Positions 8,282-11,183 of a stretch of DNA of 11,183 nucleotides are shown piece by piece (within the stretch, counting starts at the first letter, position 1; each line of letters opens with the position of its first letter). Below the pieces are notes generated by a model. The model did not search any database. It had not been told where the DNA came from and worked only from the letters and a program-made list of their open reading frames with translations. The stretch covers positions 1-11,183 of the forward strand of contig JADJDM010000013.1 in NCBI GenBank assembly GCA_016702705.1, written 5' to 3'. The translations under genes were made by a program, and so were the position numbers. The DNA comes from Bacteroidota bacterium (GTDB lineage Bacteria > Bacteroidota > Bacteroidia > B-17B0 > Aurantibacillaceae).

Positions 8282-8319
8282 AAAAGAAAAAAGGGTTTTC
8301 AAATATAATTGAAAACCCT
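8282..8319 (-). terminator. Rho-independent terminator touching the barrel gene start
   Basis: On the minus strand an 11-base-pair perfect stem (8309-8319 with 8292-8302, core AGGGTTTTCAA) closes a six-base loop. It is followed by T6-C-T4, and the last T directly precedes the ATG at 8281. It should end transcripts of the metal-associated and three-helix genes. Because it abuts the next start codon, it could also act as an attenuator or affect ribosome access there. Confidence 0.82.
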
Positions 8320-8360
8320 CAATATTTACATATTAATTACTGCTTAACAAAATTTGTTTT

Positions 8361-8702
8361 TTAAGAGAACATATGAGTTCCATGTAATAAACCAATAAAC
8401 ACAGCTACTAAAGATAAAACAACGCCTACCCAAGCTAATTTGTTTTTTATTTTAAGTGCTGGAATAACACAAAGAATCAAGGGCAAAATCCCTCCAAACA
8501 AAGTTATCATACCTAAATTAACTTTCATGGAATGTGCGCGCCCCCACATCACTCTGCTTAAATCGTCGAAACCATCTCCAGAAGAAGAATCCATCATTCT
8601 TTCTAAAGATGCAACCGATGGAACAACAACGAATTGTAAATACATTGCTAGTAGGAATATTAAAATTGAAATAATAAATCCTGTAATTGATAATCCTTTC
8701 AT
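8361..8702 (-). CDS. Small three-helix membrane protein of unknown function
   Basis: This 113-residue integral membrane protein has predicted helices at about residues 6-28, 61-83 and 89-106. Between the first two lies a polar loop with a Ser/Gly/Asp stretch (MMDSSSGDGFDD) and then RVMWGRAHSM. The short tail, LLHGTHMFS, has two histidines. I recognise no family. The start is ATG at 8702 and the frame is intact. It lies 33 bases downstream of the HMA-domain gene on the same strand, and a strong terminator follows it, so the two genes probably form a two-gene unit. The histidines and the neighbour would fit a metal-related role, but that is only a guess. Any small inner-membrane protein is an equally good reading. 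Confidence 0.75.
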   Translation of the reverse strand: MKGLSITGFIISILIFLLAMYLQFVVVPSVASLERMMDSSSGDGFDDLSRVMWGRAHSMKVNLGMITLFGGILPLILCVIPALKIKNKLAWVGVVLSLVAVFIGLLHGTHMFS

Positions 8703-8735
8703 GTTTTTGTTTATTGATAAATTATTTGCTCCTTC

Positions 8736-9074
8736 TTATTTTGGTTCCGTTTTCTTAAACTTATCAAAGTTTGCCTTTTGATCATCCGCATCGTAGCCCA
8801 TCGCATTCATTTTTGTTCTAATTTCTTCAATGGTGATTTTTTTAGAGTTGTAAACCACATACACTTCATGCTTTACATAATCACAATTTACTTTTCTTAT
8901 GCCCTTTACTTTTTTCAACGACTCTTCCAAATTCTCTTTACAATAGATACATTCAGCCGAGGTTTTAATAGTTGCCTTAACTCTTCTGGGGTTACCAGCC
9001 GAAGCTGTAAATGAAGAAACCACGAAAAAAAGTAAAAAAAGAGGTATAAATAGTCGTATTTGCATGGTTTTCAT
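8736..9074 (-). CDS. Periplasmic heavy-metal-associated (HMA) domain protein
   Basis: This is probably a secreted metal-binding protein or chaperone. From ATG at 9074 it encodes 112 residues: a signal peptide (MKTMQIRLFIPLFLLFF... to about ASAG at 24-27), then one HMA-like ferredoxin fold. The metal site is C42-I-Y-C45 in the stretch TSAECIYCKENLEESL. The classical GMxCxxC has lost its Met, replaced by Ala-Glu before the first Cys, as in other Bacteroidota secreted members. Further family features are KVKGIRKVNCDYVKHEVYVVY, EEIRTKMNAMGYDAD and a Lys-rich tail. ATG codons also exist at 9125, 9077 and 9065; 9125 would add 17 residues before the signal peptide, so 9074 or 9077 is preferred. It diverges from lepA. 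No P-type ATPase or metal regulator is visible nearby, so the metal (copper, zinc or other) is not determined. Confidence 0.85.
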   Translation of the reverse strand: MKTMQIRLFIPLFLLFFVVSSFTASAGNPRRVKATIKTSAECIYCKENLEESLKKVKGIRKVNCDYVKHEVYVVYNSKKITIEEIRTKMNAMGYDADDQKANFDKFKKTEPK

Positions 9075-9178
9075 CATAAATTCATTGCAATTTACAAAAA
9101 ATATTGATTTTAACATACAAGTCATAATCCACTAAAATTTCGTATTTTCGTTGGCTTATTAAACCTAGAGATTTAGCG

Positions 9179-10973
9179 ATGAAGAATATCCGTAATTTTT
9201 GTATCATAGCCCATATTGATCATGGCAAAAGTACTTTAGCAGATCGTTTATTGGAATATACCAATACTATCAACAAACGTGAAATGCAAGCTCAGGTATT
9301 GGACGACATGGATCTTGAAAAAGAGCGTGGAATTACCATTAAGAGTCATGCCATTAAAATGGATTACGAATACACAGGTGATCTTGCTCCAAAAGGCAAA
9401 TACGTTTTAAATCTTATTGATACACCGGGCCACGTTGATTTTAGTTACGAAGTTTCGCGTTCTATTGCAGCCTGTGAAGGTGCATTGCTTATTGTTGATG
9501 CTGCACAAGGTATTCAAGCCCAAACCATTTCTAATTTATATTTAGCGCTTGAGCATGATTTAACTATCATTCCTGTTTTAAATAAAATTGATTTACCAAG
9601 TGCCGATCCTGAATTGGTAAAAGACCAAATTGTAGATTTACTTGGTTGCGACAGAGATGAGATTATGGCCGCATCTGGTAAAACAGGATTGGGTGTTCAC
9701 GAAATATTAGCTGCAATTGTAGAGCGCATTCCTGCTCCAAAGGTGAAGAATGCTCCTTTGCAAGCATTAATATTTGATTCTGTTTTAATCCCTTTAGAGG
9801 AATTATTGCTTATTTTAAAATTTACAACGGAGAAATAAAAAAAGGCGAGAAAATTAAATTTGTTAATACAGGTGGTGTTTATAATGCCGATGAAATTGGC
9901 GTTTTAAGATTAAAACCCGAGCCACGCAATGTTGTAAAACAGGTGACGTAGGATATATTATTTCGGGTATTAAAGAAGCAAAAGAAGTAAAAGTTGGCGA
10001 TACCAATTACACATCTTGCAAACCCTTGTCAGAAGCTATTCAAGGATTTGAAGATGTTAAGCCAATGGTATTTGCTGGTATTTATCCAGTAGATACCGAA
10101 GATTTTGAAGAGTTGCGTTACAGTATGGAAAAGCTTCAGTTAAATGACGCTTCTCTTACTTGGGAGCCTGAATCATCTGCCGCTCTAGGTTTTGGATTCC
10201 GTTGTGGTTTCTTAGGAATGCTGCACATGGAAATTATTCAGGAACGTTTGGAACGCGAATTTAATATGACAGTTATTACTACTGTTCCCAATGTATCTTA
10301 CCTTGCTTACAAAACAAGCGGAGAAGTTGTTACTGTAAACAACCCAAGTGATTTACCAGACCCAGGTCGTATCGATTATATTGAAGAACCATACATCAAA
10401 GCAAGTATCATTACTAAATCCGAATTTATTGGACCTGTAATGACTTTGTGTATTGAGAAACGTGGACAGATAATGAATCAGAATTATTTAACTGCTGATC
10501 GAGTTGAATTAATTTTTGAAATGCCTTTAGGTGAAGTAGTATTTGATTTTTATGATCGATTAAAATCAATTTCAAAAGGATATGCATCTTTTGATTATCA
10601 CCTTCGGAGGTATGAAAGAATCTGATTTAGTAAAATTAGATATTTTATTAAACAGTGAGCCTGTAGATGCTTTATCTGCTTTAATTCACAAGCAACAACG
10701 CACGATTTTGGTAAAAAATTGTGAAAAATTAAAAGAATTAATTCCAAGACAACAATTTGAAATTCCTATACAAGCTGCCATGGGGCAAAATTATTGCCCG
10801 TGAAACCATCCGCGCCATTCGTAAAGATGTAACCGCCAAATGTTATGGTGGGGATATTTCTCGTAGCGTAAATTATTGGAGAAGCAAAAGAAGGTAAAGA
10901 AAATGAAGTCCGTAGGTAATGTAGAAATTCCACAAAGTGCATTTATGGCAGTGAACTTAAGCTGAATAGCTAA
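9179..10973 (+). CDS. lepA: Elongation factor 4 (LepA), broken by about eleven frameshift sites in this sequence
   Basis: LepA is a translational GTPase that acts on the ribosome, with proposed roles in back-translocation or 30S assembly. From ATG at 9179: the P-loop AHIDHGKST (residues 11-19), RGITI (50-54), DTPGH (81-85) and NKID (135-138) form an intact G domain. The frame is lost in the T-run at 9783-9786, then further at 9936-9939, 10005-10006, 10026-10027, 10605, 10782-10790 (two), 10865, 10886-10889, 10896-10898 and about 10954. Across all frames the order of LepA segments is complete: FGFRCGFLGMLHMEI, the EF-G-V-like region, LVKLDILLN, PRQQFEIPIQAAMG, and the LepA-specific tail CYGGDIS to VGNVEIPQSAFMAV. 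The repaired length is 599 residues, the family norm. The stop is probably TAA at 10971-10973; TGA at 10963-10965 is possible. I see errors, not gene loss. Confidence 0.93.
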
Positions 10974-11042
10974 TCAAAACCTTAGTCTAAATTTTACTTA
11001 AAAAAAACTTGTTGCTTTATTAAAGTTTTACTACTTTCATTA

Positions 11043-11183
11043 ATGAATTAAGAACTTTTTATAGTTAAAGCTTTTTGCTTTGTTATTTTATGGTGCTCTT
11101 TTATTTGCAATTCAACTTTTGCTCAAAACTTAACTTATACTGGCTATACAAAATTTGAAGAAGAAGCTTTACCAGATGTAAAA
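11043..11183 (+). CDS. Start of an exported protein of unknown function, partial
   Basis: Only the first part lies in the window. One frame is open from 11052 to the end and encodes a signal-peptide-like stretch (VKAFCFVILWCSF, then ICNSTFAQ) followed by NLTYTGYTKFEEEALPDVK. The obvious ATG at 11043 is in this frame but runs into TAA at 11049. One missing A near 11046 plus one extra T in 11056-11060 would give MKLRTFIVKAFCFV without changing the overall length, in line with homopolymer errors nearby; a single base change is the alternative. The mature start could open a carboxypeptidase-regulatory-like beta domain, but too little is visible to say. It follows lepA by about 70 bases on the same strand. 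Confidence 0.5.

Noticed and set aside
8440..9014. Plus-strand open frames at 8440-8781 and 8778-9014
   Set aside because: They mirror the three-helix and HMA genes on the minus strand; the minus-strand products have signal peptide, helices and CxxC, while these do not resemble proteins.
9143..9150. TATTTTCG as the -7 promoter element of lepA
   Set aside because: It has one mismatch to TAnnTTTG and no TTG at the expected 17-23 base spacing, so the support is too weak for a feature.

Overview
The window looks like chromosomal DNA of a member of the Bacteroidota. It is AT-rich, its start codons are preceded by A-rich leaders without clear Shine-Dalgarno sequences, and it carries lineage-typical families: a GLPGLI protein next to a TonB-receptor-like outer membrane barrel, a DUF481-like protein, and an OmpA-domain lipoprotein with a coiled coil. 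I see no insertion sequence, phage, CRISPR, tRNA or rRNA. No gene-free stretch exceeds about 115 bases; the largest gaps are 2547-2661, 3372-3473 and 9075-9178.

Layout. On the minus strand from 2546 down to 1: a coiled-coil OmpA-domain lipoprotein, mscL, a rho-independent terminator, a small two-helix protein resembling a potassium-channel pore with an altered filter, and a nucleoside:H+ symporter cut by the window edge. A plus-strand gene of unknown function (2662-3371) diverges from the OmpA gene. It converges on a second minus-strand group through an intergenic hairpin. That group, read from 8281 to 3474, is TonB-receptor-like barrel, GLPGLI protein, DUF481-like protein and a SpoU/TrmH RNA methyltransferase, tightly packed and probably one operon. 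Upstream of it, also on minus, lie a periplasmic heavy-metal-associated (HMA) protein and a three-helix membrane protein, separated from the barrel gene by a terminator that touches its start codon. Diverging from these on plus is lepA (elongation factor 4), followed by the start of a secreted-protein gene that runs off the window.

Functional reading. Most products act at the cell envelope: outer membrane import or surface handling (barrel, GLPGLI, DUF481), peptidoglycan anchoring (OmpA domain), osmotic release (MscL), nucleoside uptake and periplasmic metal binding. The two cytoplasmic proteins, LepA and the methyltransferase, act on translation or RNA.

A caution. Many genes are broken by one- or two-base insertions or deletions, mostly in homopolymer runs: mscL, the OmpA gene, the 2662-3371 gene, the barrel gene, lepA (about eleven sites) and the last partial gene. 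In each case the conserved protein continues in another frame and the corrected length fits the family. I read these as sequencing or assembly errors, dense towards the right end, rather than gene decay. Coordinates below span the reconstructed genes.
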